DNA of 64,000 bases from Diphasiastrum complanatum (taxonomy: Eukaryota; Streptophyta; Lycopodiopsida; Lycopodiales; Lycopodiaceae): positions 10,863,246-10,927,245 of the forward strand of contig CM055098.1 of NCBI GenBank assembly GCA_029204225.1. The letters run 5' to 3'. Below, in pieces: positions 52,823 through 63,000 of the stretch. The notes under the pieces are model-generated. The model saw only the letters and a program-made list of their open reading frames with translations. It ran no database searches and was not told the DNA's origin. Both the position numbers and the translations under genes were made by a program. How positions within the stretch are numbered: position 1 is the stretch's first letter; the number at the start of each line of letters is the position of its first letter.

Positions 52823-54235
52823 GGTCCCTTTTTGGACTCAAAAAGGGCCTCTTCCTTGCCTAAACAGGTTTGTTAATCATGATTAGTTTAGTGTTAATCA
52901 ATCCTACGTGGCACTTTTACCTTGGGTTACCACATAGGGTGAGCAAGAGTTAAGGGCTAAATATAGATCCCATTATCCATAGACTTTTGTAGGTACTTTG
53001 TAAGGCAAGACTAGCATATTCATTGTCTTGGTTCCAATAGGACAATAGCTAGGGCTCTAGGTGGGACATAGACTTGCAGGCCTCATTTAATGCCCAAGTA
53101 CATTTCAAATTTGAAAATTGCTTATGAATTTTAATCAACCCACTTTTGTGTCCCCCTTCACATTCAAACTAAGACTACCTCACTTTCATTAGCCTTTCAC
53201 ATACCAAATAATTTATTTTTTTCAAATGGATATTATTTTTTTCAAAATTGGCCTTCAGGATACATTTTCATTTCGCCATGGATTTAGTCTGTTTGACCTC
53301 AGAACCTCAAAAAAAGTGTTTATAAGTCAATTTGTTTTTATTAGTTTGCAAACAGAAATATATTTCGGAGGCCAGTTTTTCGTTTTTTTGGCCCGAAATG
53401 ACTTATAAACACCTTTTTTGAGGTTCTGAGGTCAAACAGACTAAATCCATAGCGAAACAAAAATGTATCCCCCGGAGGCCAGTTTTTCGTTTTTTTTTGC
53501 CCGAAATTGCGATTTTTGGCCGTTTCGCTCCATCAGAATGCCAAAAATTGTGTTTCGAAATTTTTTTGGTCCGAAATGCAATTTTTGGCCTTTTGATGGA
53601 GCGAAACGGCCAAAAATCGCGATTTCGGGCCAAAAAAACGAAAAACTGGCCTCCGGGATATATTTTTGTTTGTAAACTAATAAAAACAAATTGACTTCTA
53701 AACACTTTTTTTGAGGTTCTGAGGTCAAACAGACTAAATCCATGGCGAAATAAAAATGTATTCCAAAGGTCAATTTTGAAAAAAATGATATCCATCTGAA
53801 AAAAATAAATCATTTGTTATGTGAAAGGCTAATGAAAGTGAGGTAGTTTTAGTTTGAATGTGAAGGTGGACACAAAAGTGGGTTGATTAAAATTCATAAG
53901 CAAGTTTCAAATTTGAAATGTACTTGGGCATAATGACGCTTGCAAGTCTATGTCTCACCTAGAGCACTAGCTGTTGTCCTATTGTTGGCTACTAGGTACT
54001 GTGTGTAGCTATTGTTGGTTACTAGGTACTTTCAAGTGTATTCATATAGGGTTAATGTAGGGTTAATGCTAGAGGTGTACTTTGTGGGCCCACACTTGAT
54101 TTAATCTACACCATTGAATCTGCCATGTCATATGGACCATTCCTGCTCAATTGTCACACTTTTATTGGTACACGTGTCGTCATTAACACTAATCCAGATT
54201 AGTGAAGAGGCCCTTTTTGAGTTCAAAAAAGGCCC
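52823..54235. mobile_element. 1.4-kb foldback (giant inverted-repeat) element in copia-3
   Basis: The left arm (52823 to about 53399) and right arm (about 53622 to 54235) are long imperfect reverse complements. The ends read GGTCCCTTTTTGGACTC and, reversed, GGGCCTTTTTTGAACTC, both then continuing CAAAAAGGGCCTCTTC. Flanking bases are TA on both sides, with TTA/TAA alternatives. The middle holds a nested pair: GCCCGAAATTGCGATTTTTG (53501) against its inverse at 53611-53630, part of a 37-bp repeat with one mismatch. No protein is encoded; open frames in the arms mirror each other. It splits the copia-3 frame between pre-integrase and integrase core. Confidence 0.85.
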
Positions 54236-54237
54236 TA

Positions 54238-55016
54238 ATGAATGGACTTGGCCCTTCTGGTCTGTCCTCTTGGAAATTTGGTTCTAGGTTGTTTGCCTAG
54301 TAAGCAACTTTCACAGACAAATTGATTAGCTATAGTAACAGCATTTATATTCATGTCCTTGACCATTTTGTTATGATGTATATACAAGATTGAACGCATG
54401 TTTAGATGTCCTAATCTCTGATGCCATAAATTAGCATTTGAACAACTCACATAAACTGCAATATCGTGACTCAGTATGTACAAGTTTCCTTCTCTGTAAG
54501 CAGAGAGGATTTCCTTTGAATTCTCATTTAAAATAGTACATCGCCTAGCAGTAAACAAAGTTCTATAACCTTGATCAATGATCTTGCTTATAGACAATAA
54601 GTTCTTTGTTAATTTGGGTACATAAAGTACACCATTAAGCTGCCTAGTAATGCCATCAGAGAATTGTAGTTGAATAGAGCCTTGGCCTTCGACTTGATGT
54701 GAACTGGACTCACCAAAGAAGATGTACTTCGATTATGTAGTTGTGAGTGTAGAGAAGAGGTCTTTACATGGCGTCATGTGTTGAGAGGCACCTAAATTGA
54801 GATACCATTGATAAGCATCTCTACTAGATTGATCTTATACCATCAGCGCTCTCTCATCTTCTTGCGAATCTCTGACTGTGTCAGAGTTGCTTGTTGCTGC
54901 TGTTGCATCTTCTTCCTGGCTTCATTATGCTTGAGGATGTGACAGTCCTTGATATCATGGTTGGTTCTTTTGTAGTACCTGCAAAATAGCTTGGTCTTGG
55001 ACAATGACTGGCTGTG
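54238..55016 (-). pseudogene. copia-3 protease remnant and pre-integrase zinc region
   Basis: Frame 54597-54238 reads ILSHDIAVYVSCSNANLWHQ, RLGHLNMRSILYIHHNKMVK and FVCESCLLGKQPRTKFPRGQ: the LWHxRLGH...C..C zinc motif before copia integrase. Upstream (55016-54600) degraded zinc-knuckle and protease words occur (CRYYKRTNHDIKDCHIL at about 54975-54925, WYLNLGASQHMTPCKDLF at about 54810-54755). Several stops are present. Confidence 0.8.
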
Positions 55017-55694
55017 CTATTGCTGTTGTGGTTGTGAAGCTGCTGGCTGTTCTGCCTTTGTCTTCTTGTCCTTGAAGCCTTTCTTCTTCTTGGACTGTTG
55101 CTTGGTTAAGTAGAGTGCCATGGATTTGGTACTCGTTGACATGGAAAAGCTTTTCCTCCTTACATCTTCTTGCAACAGACTTGCTGTCAATTTTTGTAGA
55201 GACAACGCAGGAGTGTTGCTAAGAAGCAACACTAAATTGTCATAGGAGGATGGAAGACTAGCAAGAAGAGACATGGTAGAGTCTTCTTCTGATATAGGTG
55301 ATCCTATTGCAGCTAGTTGGTTTAGCAACTGTTTGAACTCATTCAGATGGTTGCTTACTGAGGTGCCTTCGCTCATTCTGAGTGTCAGCATCTTCTTCCT
55401 CAAGAAGAGACAAGTGGACACATCTGAGGTCTCGTAGATGCTTGTAAGGATATCCCACGCTTCTTTGGAGGTGGTGCTGTTTGACACGTGAGCAATCTGA
55501 GTGTCTTTCAGATTTAGGGATACAATGGCAAGTGCTTTGCCATCCTTTGCTTTCCATGCTGGAAGCAATTCAGGTTCTATTGGCTTGGGTATTGAACCAT
55601 TTATGTACCCCCACAGCTCTTTCTCGATCAAGATCATCCTCATCTTGAACTTCCACATGTGGAAGTCATATTCATTGGAGGTTGAACCTTCCAT
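55017..55694 (-). CDS. copia-3 gag
   Basis: An in-frame Met at 55694 (MEGSTSNEYDFHMWKFKMRM) is the usual gag start; the longer frame to 55877 enters the LTR. Then come ELWGYINGSIPKPIE, IAHVSNSTTSKEAWDILTSI, EGTSVSNHLNEFKQLLNQLA, LASLPSSYDNLVLLL and LTASLLQEDVRRKS, the ordered motifs of copia gag. A Lys/Gln-rich tail ends at 55017, just before the zinc knuckle, which needs a shift. The gag frame of about 226 residues is intact. Confidence 0.85.
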   Translation of the reverse strand: MEGSTSNEYDFHMWKFKMRMILIEKELWGYINGSIPKPIEPELLPAWKAKDGKALAIVSLNLKDTQIAHVSNSTTSKEAWDILTSIYETSDVSTCLFLRKKMLTLRMSEGTSVSNHLNEFKQLLNQLAAIGSPISEEDSTMSLLASLPSSYDNLVLLLSNTPALSLQKLTASLLQEDVRRKSFSMSTSTKSMALYLTKQQSKKKKGFKDKKTKAEQPAASQPQQQ

Positions 55695-55786
55695 AGCGAT
55701 CGAGTAGCAGAGATGAAACACAAACAGATTGAACATCTCTATAGAATTAGAATAAGTCCTAGACTCTAGTAATCCAATGAACCTTA

Positions 55787-55798
55787 GCTCTAATACCA
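55787..55798 (-). promoter_or_regulatory. copia-3 primer-binding site
   Basis: The minus strand reads TGGTATTAGAGC, one mismatch to the tRNA-iMet complement, one base from the LTR. Confidence 0.85.
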
Positions 55799-55799
55799 T

Positions 55800-57110
55800 T
55801 GTTGGAGTGTGTGGTTGCTCTGATACCACTCCTATGGAAGCAGGGAGAGCTGGTAGTGATATCACTCTATTGGGCAAAATAAGACATCAGCTTTGATACC
55901 ACTTCTATCGAGAAAAACAAATTGTTATAACCACTAGCAGGATCGTGGATTACTTGGAGAATAGAGTTATGAACAGTTCTTTGTGTGTGAAATCAGATTA
56001 TCAGTGTAGAAATCATAGACTACCGTGAAAGAAAGATTGCAAAAACAATTAGGCGTCTGAGATAGCCATAAAATCTTCTATTGTTGATAACCTGATATGA
56101 AGAGAGTATAGAATTAATTCAGACGTCAGAGACAGCCACACAAATCTCTTCTTAATAGTGTTTGTGTGAGAGGAACGAGAGTTGTCATTCAACAAGAATG
56201 CTGAGGTGTAGAACAATAGCGAATCTGTATATTGAAGTTGTAAATACAACGATCAGACCACAATACAATTGCATTGATAAACGCATGATTCTACTAACAG
56301 ATTCAAGAACAATTGCTAAAGTTCTAAATTCTCTCTCTCTCTCTATGATCAATAACTTTGAGGAGTTAGCTACTGATGAAAACTTGCGTTCTCCACTCTC
56401 TGACCTTATATATCATAATCTTCTCATCTATCATCTACCTCTTCAATCGCTCAATTACATGTATATATACATATCAGTTGAACAATCTTGTACTAGCTTA
56501 ACTTTACAATTACAAGATTGATTAACAGTTGTAAAACTGATTAATGGATCAGTTCGTTGATGGAGCGTGAAGGCTTTCTGGTCTGATAGCGAGAATCTGT
56601 GTATTTTTGACAGACTGAAAATGCGACACCCTTTGGCCTTTTGGCCTTTGTCTTTACTTGAGGGCAGCCTTCGGGATTTGTAAGACACCTTCGGCATTTG
56701 GAAGACACCATCGGGATTTGTAGGACACTCTATCTTTACCTGTAGGACACCTTCGGCTTTTTGTAGGGCAAGTGTCTCATTTTTCGCCTGTTAGAAAATC
56801 TGTGTAAGAACACAGTATCAGGTTTTTCTCCTTTTTCGCCTGTTGAAAACTGCATGTAAAAATGCAGTGTCACATTTTTTGCTCTAATTGTCGCCAGTCA
56901 AAAACCCCGTGTAAAAACACAGTGTCAAGTTTTTTGCATTTTTCGGCTGTCATAAATGCGAGTAAAAAATCAGACTGTAGCGACAATTAGTTCAAAAATG
57001 CAAACTGTTTAAAAACAGTTCATTTTCTGCAGGTTACATTTGAGAGAGTAAAAATTTGGAGAAGGAAGGAGGGCTATTGGGATGAGTAGGAGTTAGATTA
57101 AATTCCAACA
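55800..57110 (-). repeat. copia-3 5' LTR (1311 bp), inserted in copia-4 gag
   Basis: On the plus strand it starts TGTTGGAGTG and ends AATTCCAACA, so the termini are inverted TGTTGGA/TCCAACA. At its right edge copia-4 gag coding begins without its N-terminus. The matching 3' LTR is not in the window in recognisable form. It contains CTTCGG(C/G)(A/T)TTTG(T/G)(A/)GGACAC repeats (56670-56765) and a hairpin-like repeat block at 56770-56960. Confidence 0.75.
56770..56965 (+). repeat. Four imperfect repeats in the copia-3 LTR
   Basis: TTTTTCGCCTGTTAGAAAAT-like words followed by GTGTAA(A/G)AACACAGT(A/G)TCA recur at about 56777, 56831, 56889 and 56937. Each has an internal inverted pair such as TGTAAAAACACA. 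These may be LTR regulatory repeats. Confidence 0.65.
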
Positions 57111-57646
57111 ACCTCAACACCTTCAAAAATCTTATGGAACAGATGATTGCAATCGGCTCAGTCATAGAAGATTCTGATGCACTAATGACTCTATTATCGA
57201 GTCTACTTGAAGCCTACAAAAATTGGGTAATGGCAATTTCTGCCCAAAAGCACCTCACTCTCTCAAGGGTAATATCGCTACCTCTACAAGAGGAGATCAG
57301 AAGATCAGCATCCTCCTCAGGCTCAGGATCAGATCCTCAACCTCTGTATTCAAAAAATCAGAAGTTTAGATCCAAGAGATCTACAAAGTTACGCTCTACT
57401 AACAAAAAGAGCAACATGCAGTCTGGACCAAATTCTGGTTCAGGATTGAATTCAAGCTCTTCATCATTCCAACCAGTGCAAAAACTTTTCTACATATACT
57501 GTAAGAGGACTGGCCACAAAATCAAGGATTTTTGAACTTTCAAGTACAATAACGAAAAGAAGAAATACTTCCAACAACAAGCACATAGTGCTACAACCAG
57601 TCACTCAAATGAGCAATAACAAGAAGAAGAAGATGAAGCAGCTTTC
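57111..57646 (+). pseudogene. copia-4 gag, 5'-truncated
   Basis: The frame from 57134 reads LMEQMIAIGSVIEDSDALMT, LLSSLLEAYKNWVMAIS and LPLQEEIRRS, the C-terminal half of copia gag. A Ser/Gly/Lys-rich linker leads to FYIYCKRTGHKIKDF, a damaged zinc knuckle with the first and last Cys changed. The N-terminal half lies beyond the copia-3 insertion. Confidence 0.8.
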
Positions 57647-58050
57647 ATGACCAAAGTCGGAGAACAACAGAATATCGATTCCTGGTATCTAGATTATGGA
57701 GCAACTCAATACATGACTCACCATCGCGACTGGTTCAAAGACTATAAGTCATTCACCCACTCTCGAGTTGTGCAACTTGGAGACAACTCATCACATTCAA
57801 TCGAAGGTGAAGGAACAGTCATAGTTGAATTCAAAAGAGATGAAGTCAAGTTGCTGTCCAATGTTCTCCACATTCTAAATCTGACCAAGAATCTACTCTT
57901 AGTTAGCAGAATTACCGATTCAGGTCGAAGGGTCGAATTCAGTACAAAAGACTGCACAATTCTTGACAAATCCCAGAAGGTTCTAGCGGCTATCTGTACA
58001 AACTCAGCAATTGCTATTCTTCTAACAGTCAAACTCTTCACATAGCCACT
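57647..58050 (+). pseudogene. copia-4 protease
   Basis: SWYLDYGATQYMTHHRDWF corresponds to the copia signature WxxDSGATxHMT, with Ser changed to Tyr next to the catalytic Asp; the protease is therefore probably inactive. EGEGTVIVEF, VKLLSNVLHILNLTKNLLLV and RRVEFSTKDCTILD follow. Confidence 0.85.
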
Positions 58051-58868
58051 TCTGAATCAACTGATATGCTGTGGCATTTCAGACTTGGCCATCTTAACTT
58101 CAACAGTTATTAGCAAATGTCAGCTGAGGAAGATCAAGGGGGAGGAGATGGAGGGGGAGAGTACATCTCCACATAATTCAAAAAATTCTGCAAGGCCAAC
58201 GGGATACATCAATAATATACAACCAGCTACTTACCTCAGTCCAATGGTGTAATTGAGCGAAAGGATCGGACACTCATCGAAAGTTCCAAGAGCATGATGG
58301 AAGTTGTTACTACAGTTGCCTACTGGCAGAATCGATCCATCACCAAAGCCCTGAATGGCAAGACACCTTATGAGGTGTGGACAGATTAAAACCATCACTC
58401 AAACATATTTGAGTATTTGGATGCATCGCTTTCGCTTAGACCCCTTAGGATATAAGAAGAAAACTAGATGACAAGAGCAGAAAAATGATCTTCATCGACT
58501 ATTCTCCAGACCACGAGGCATACAGGCTCTACAATTTGGATACCGAGAAGGCATTCACCAGTAGAGATGTCATTTTCGTGGAAGACCAGTTCATCGACCA
58601 CAAAGGGAAAGTCGCTGATAATTCTGATCCAAGGATCGAACAACTAGTCAATTCTGATCTAGAGATTCAACTCCAGAACATCGACGCTGACTCAGACAAT
58701 GAGTCAGAACCTCAACGAGTCAACCCACATCAGAGGACTGAAGTTCAATCCAGAAGGTCGAACAGGTCCAAACATCCTCCATCCAGATTCATGGATGATC
58801 CGACCTGCTACTTCGTGCAGGAACCGAAAACCGTTTCTGAGGCGATGTCTACCCTTGATGCTGACTAG
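58051..58868 (+). pseudogene. copia-4 integrase remnant and linker
   Basis: Only scraps of the zinc region (LWHFRLGHLNFN at 58065-58100) and core remain. At 58135-58260 there is GGGDGGGEYIST-like sequence (third block LRSDxGGEY), then YLQSNGVIERKDRTLIE, the PQQNGVxERxNRTL region. Later TKALNGKTPYEVW and the linker ending SNRSKHPPSRFMDDPTCYFV (58758-58820) can be read. The first catalytic Asp block is deleted. Confidence 0.8.
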
Positions 58869-59600
58869 TGGAAAGCAGCGATGGACACCGAATTCGAATG
58901 TCTTATGGAGAATCAAACATGGACACTCACTGAGCTGCCAAAAGACCAAAAACCGATTCCATGAAAATGGATATTCAAGGCAAAGTACGACGTTGAAGGA
59001 AGGCTAAATTGTTACAAGGCCAGGCTAGTCGCCAAAGGCTTTTCTCAGATTCTAGACCTGGATTATTCAGAAACCCATAGCCCAATCGTCAAACGTGTGT
59101 CGATCCGCCTACTCCTCTCCTTTGCAGCTGCAACAGATCTTGAAGTCCACCAGATGCATGTCCAGAATGCTTTCCTCAATGGAACCATTGAAGAGGAGAT
59201 CTACACAGCCAGAGGGATACGAACTCAACAGCAAGCAACATCACCTTGTATGCAAAATCCACAAGGCGCTCTACGGGCTGAAACATTCACCCAAAGCATG
59301 GTTCCAGAAGATCAACGTATTTCTGATAGAGAATGGTTTCATTCCAAACTCAGCAGACTCGAATGTCTATTTCAAGTCTGTATCAATTACTTCATCATCA
59401 TCACTCTCTATGTAGATGATACACTCTTATTCAGTAACATTCTAAATTTGATGAAGGATACAAAATGCATGCTGGCCCAAGAATACAAGATGACTCCAAC
59501 CCACTATTGTCTTGGAATCCAAATCCAACGAAATTGACCCAGCAGACTGATCTTTATCAGTCAGCAACAATATCTCCACAACGTGCTGAAAAAGTATGGA
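58869..59600 (+). pseudogene. copia-4 reverse transcriptase, frameshifted
   Basis: Around 58870-59000: WKAAMDTEFECLMENQTWTL, then KWIFKAKYDVEGRLNCYKAR. Around 59030-59220: LVAKGFSQILDLDYSETHSP and ATDLEVHQMHVQNAFLNGTI (motif A; where most families have QMDVKTAFLNG the Asp here reads His). Around 59215-59320: GYELNSKQHHLVCKIHKALY, GLKHSPKAWFQKIN. Around 59395-59425: IITLYVDDTLLFSN (catalytic YVDD). Many stops and shifts occur. Confidence 0.88.
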
Positions 59601-60395
59601 ATGGCCAACTGTAAACCAAGTCACTTTCCACTCGACCCTAAAGCTATCAAAGGAACAATCTCCTCAAACCGAGGCAGAAAAGGAGGAGATGAAGTGCTAC
59701 CCATTTCAATCCATCATTGGCTCATTGATGTGCGTAATGATCTGCACACGACCAGACCTTGCATATTCGATCAGTGCACTCAGCCAGTTTCTGTCAACAA
59801 ATCCAGGCTTAACTCATTGGAAGACTCTAACAAAGGTCATGAAGTACATCCAAGCAACGAAAACTCTTAGCATCTGCTACGGAGGCAATCACACTGCCAA
59901 CATCCTTGAAGCCTACATAGATGCAGATTGGGCAGGAGATGTCGACATCAAAAAATCAACTTTTGGATTTGTATTTTTATACAACCAAGGCCCGATCTCA
60001 TGAAACAACCAGAAGCAGACCTCAGTTGCATTATCATCAATGGAATCTGAATAGAAGCTGCCACCAATGCAACCAAAGAGGCGATCTGGCTAAGGCAATT
60101 GCTTGCAGACCTGAACCTTGCACAACCACTTCCTACAACAATCTATTGTGACAATCAAAGCACAATAGCGCTATCTCTCAATCCAAGATTTCACTCTCGA
60201 AACAAACACATAGAAATTAGGTATCATTACCTTAGAGAGAAAGTGTATAGCAAGGAAGTCGAATTGGTTTTCTATAGAACAAACTACATGGCAGCAGATT
60301 ACTTCATATAGGCTCTATCAAAGGAGCAACATCTCAGATTTAACGATATGTTAAATCTGAAGATCAAAGTTTTTCAAGATCCACATTAAGGGGGA
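59601..60395 (+). pseudogene. copia-4 RNase H and 3' end
   Basis: YPFQSIIGSLMCVMICTRPD, LAYSISALSQFLSTNPGLTH and EAYIDADWAGDVDIKKSTFG (first catalytic Asp, DADWAGD) are in frame to 59997. TIYCDNQSTIALSLNPRFHS and NKHIEIRYHYLREKVYSKEV follow after shifts, ending NYMAADYFI. CATTAAGGGGGAG at 60386-60396 is the polypurine tract, after which an LTR should start at TGAAATAAAGG. Methyltransferase-gene similarity starts within about 30 bases, so the 3' LTR is missing. Confidence 0.88.
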
Positions 60396-60399
60396 GTGA

Positions 60400-62281
60400 A
60401 ATAAAGGACAAACAAAAAAAATCGTATCTCTTCAAGGCTAGATCCAATGTCGCTTGATCCGGATCCATTGCAATGCAATGTCGTCCTGTGCGTCTGAAAG
60501 CATACAATGTTCCGCCACCACCCATAAATGGGTCAACAACCACACTCGAATGTTTGCAACACATCTCTACAATGAAATGCAGGAAATGAGGACTCTTCTC
60601 CATCCCTCCTCGTGTTGGCAAAGATGTTGCTGGATCAAATAGACTCTCTGTCGTAGGGTAATAATGTATCCAATGGTCATTCATACTCCCAACAAGGAAG
60701 GGTCAACCAAATCACAATCACCCATGGGCAATTGCGGTGAAGCATCTAGGCGACATAATATATAAACACTCAGCATGTGCACCTGGGCAACACATTGGTG
60801 AATTATCAATCATCAATATATGTATGATCAACACACTGGAAAATTGATATTACAGTTAGGAAAAAATGCGTACCTGAATACCCATCACGCTCACTCCAAA
60901 TTTATCAACGCCTCGTAGAATAGCTTGATGCATCACACTTAGGCCACTTTTTTTGGCAACTCTAACAAGCAATGGTATTTCTGGCACACCGATAATTGAA
61001 ATGACCAATCCATCATCATCAAGAATTGTAGACGTAAACTACATAATACTCTCAAATAAATGGTCATCCAATTTGTTCCATATAGGGACATAGCCTATTA
61101 ATCCATCAGGAATAATGCTCATGGGAAAATCAAACAACACGAGGTCGGCATTGTAAGAAACATATTTACCTCTCCTAGTCCTAGACCCTGTGCAAACTGA
61201 TCGTAAATGTGAGAGTATGGAAAGCATCTCAATTGCCGTCGTTTTTGACGCAGCACACTTGGCAATATTTAATATATCTTCGCACACGGTAAAAATCTAC
61301 ATAATTTGAGGACAAGATGAATATCAAAATTTGAAAAACACATGACAGAATATGTGCATTTTAATACTAGCATGTGAATGTCCACTAGCATGTGAATGTC
61401 CAAATAACATTTACCACACCTTGCTGTTGGACTTGGATGAATCAAACAATGGTTTGATGAATTCAAAAGACTCACGCGGTCGCTTTGCACTATGGGCCAT
61501 CACATGAGTGGTGATAATAGCAAGTGAAGTTGCTTGTACTTTTGCAATTTATGGTTATAATCATAAGCACTCTAAACTGATTACCTCCAAACCACGCGTT
61601 TTGCTCCACCCTTTATATCGGGTTGCTCCTTAGCACTTTTCGCTAGTTCCATGTATGGCTCAATTGAAAAAAACATTTTCTTCCTATACTGCAACTTAAA
61701 ATCCATAAAATAGTCATTGAAGGATTCGGCATTGTCCAGTGACATAGGTCATGTAAATGAAAGTCAACTTCTCTCATCAACACCAAAACATTGAATTCTC
61801 ATCTAATACCAAATATTGTGAAACAAGATATGCAACATGGAAATTGCTACAATATGCACACATCTACAAAACACTTATGCAAAGCCATACACTCTGCTAA
61901 TACTTTGCTTGCTATTTCAAACAAGTACTCCAACCAAGTTTCTTTGGCAACCCACAATCTAAAATCTTTATCATTTTTGGGGATACCAAATTGGCCACTC
62001 ATAGGACCAACACACCATTTAAGCCACTTGCATTTTGTCTCACTTGGAACTGAAGAACAACACAAGTGATGTAGCTTTTCTAGACCAAGTGTGAACCCCA
62101 TACTGGTGTTTTCTGTGCTAGTCACTAACTCAAACCATTCAATGCCCAAAGTAGAGTTCACTAAGCCCAACATTTTCCCCATCTTGTTTGTCCATCTGTA
62201 GTGAACAACAGATTTGACTTCTTTTATGGTCTTGTGTGCTTTGTCTGTGCTAGCATTGAACTTGGCTCTAACATCATCCAT
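60400..62281 (-). pseudogene. Broken intron-containing gene with amino-methyltransferase motifs
   Basis: Minus-strand exon-like blocks: A 62281 to about 61860 (start MDDVRAKFNASTDKAHKTIK); B about 61745-61586 (AESFNDYFMDFKLQYRKKMF, ending GGAG before GTAATC); C about 61500-61421 (AHSAKRPRESFEFIKPLFDS, ending AG before GTGTGG); D 61296-60874 (after ATTATGTAG, ending TTCAG before GTACGC); E to about 60425. Block D contains YNADLVLFDFPMSIIPDG, at the place of the catalytic D/N-PP-Y loop (here DFPM), and LDDDGLVISIIGVPEIPLLV. Block E contains GMEKSPHFLHFIVEM and VVVDPFMGGGGTLYAFRRTG, the SAM-binding DPFxGxGT motif. Motif IV before motif I is the order of beta-class N6-adenine/N4-cytosine methyltransferases. 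A TAG at 61039-61041 and a shift before block E break it; copia-4 abuts its 3' end. Confidence 0.6.
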
Positions 62282-62540
62282 CTCTAGTGAAATGTCGTGC
62301 TACACAGTCATCATGCGCTCAACTCAAAAATGCACACAATAAATATCCTGGCCAAAAAACATTTGCTCAATAATAGAAATCATTTTTTTTCTATCAACAT
62401 GCATTGAATTTCTTCTCTAAGATCCGCATTCGATTAACACCCAACTCCAAACAGTTCTAGAAACCCACCACCCCACCGCTATCCACCATTTCTTGCATTT
62501 TTTTCAAGGGAGGAAAAACAGTTGGTTGAACCGCCGCTTG
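62282..62540. other. 5' flank of the methyltransferase-like gene
   Basis: AT-rich sequence upstream of the minus-strand ATG. Minus-strand TATA-like runs occur near 62330-62400. No clear coding is seen. Confidence 0.35.
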
Positions 62541-62935
62541 CACCCGACACCCTAAATAAAAAATTCCATGTGACGTGCACCCGACGACGAGCTAAAAAAC
62601 TCTTGTCCAACAATTGTATCTGACGACCTACATCCATCGACGATTACATCCGACAATCGCTTAAAAAGCTTTTGTTCGACAAATGCATCTGACGACCAGC
62701 CTATAATATTCCATCCAACGTTGCATCCGACACTGTTGCATCCGACAAATCCCATCGGACGATTGCATCCGACATTGCTTTGGACGATTTGCAGCCGATA
62801 GTGTTGCAGGAATGCATCTGAATTTAATTCCCATCTGACAGTTGGAGCCAACCTCTATATCCAATTTACATCCGACATTGTCAATCCAGTTGCATCTGAC
62901 GAGCTTCTGCTTAGATCCGACAGACAATTTTTCAT
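62541..62935. repeat. Dispersed CATCCGAC-type motif cluster
   Basis: About fourteen copies of (G/A)CATC(C/T)GAC(G/A) or close variants lie within 390 bases, spaced roughly 15-40 bases, for example at 62649, 62742 and 62768. On the minus strand they read GTCGGATGC. The reverse frame through them (RCMQRW-type repeats) is a by-product. The cluster lies 260-650 bases upstream of the gene at 62281. Confidence 0.65.
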
Positions 62936-63000
62936 AGAATTCCTATTGAAAATATAGTTTTTTTCTAAGGTACTGTCAATCAAAAATTTCCAAAAAAAAA

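Noticed and set aside
53226-53813. Phe-rich ORFs on both strands at 53.2-53.8 kb
   Set aside because: They are reflections of each other in the foldback arms; no protein family.
60364-60684. Bacterial contamination carrying a DNA methyltransferase
   Set aside because: The motif lies in a split gene with splice-like borders and is joined to plant retroelement sequence on both sides.
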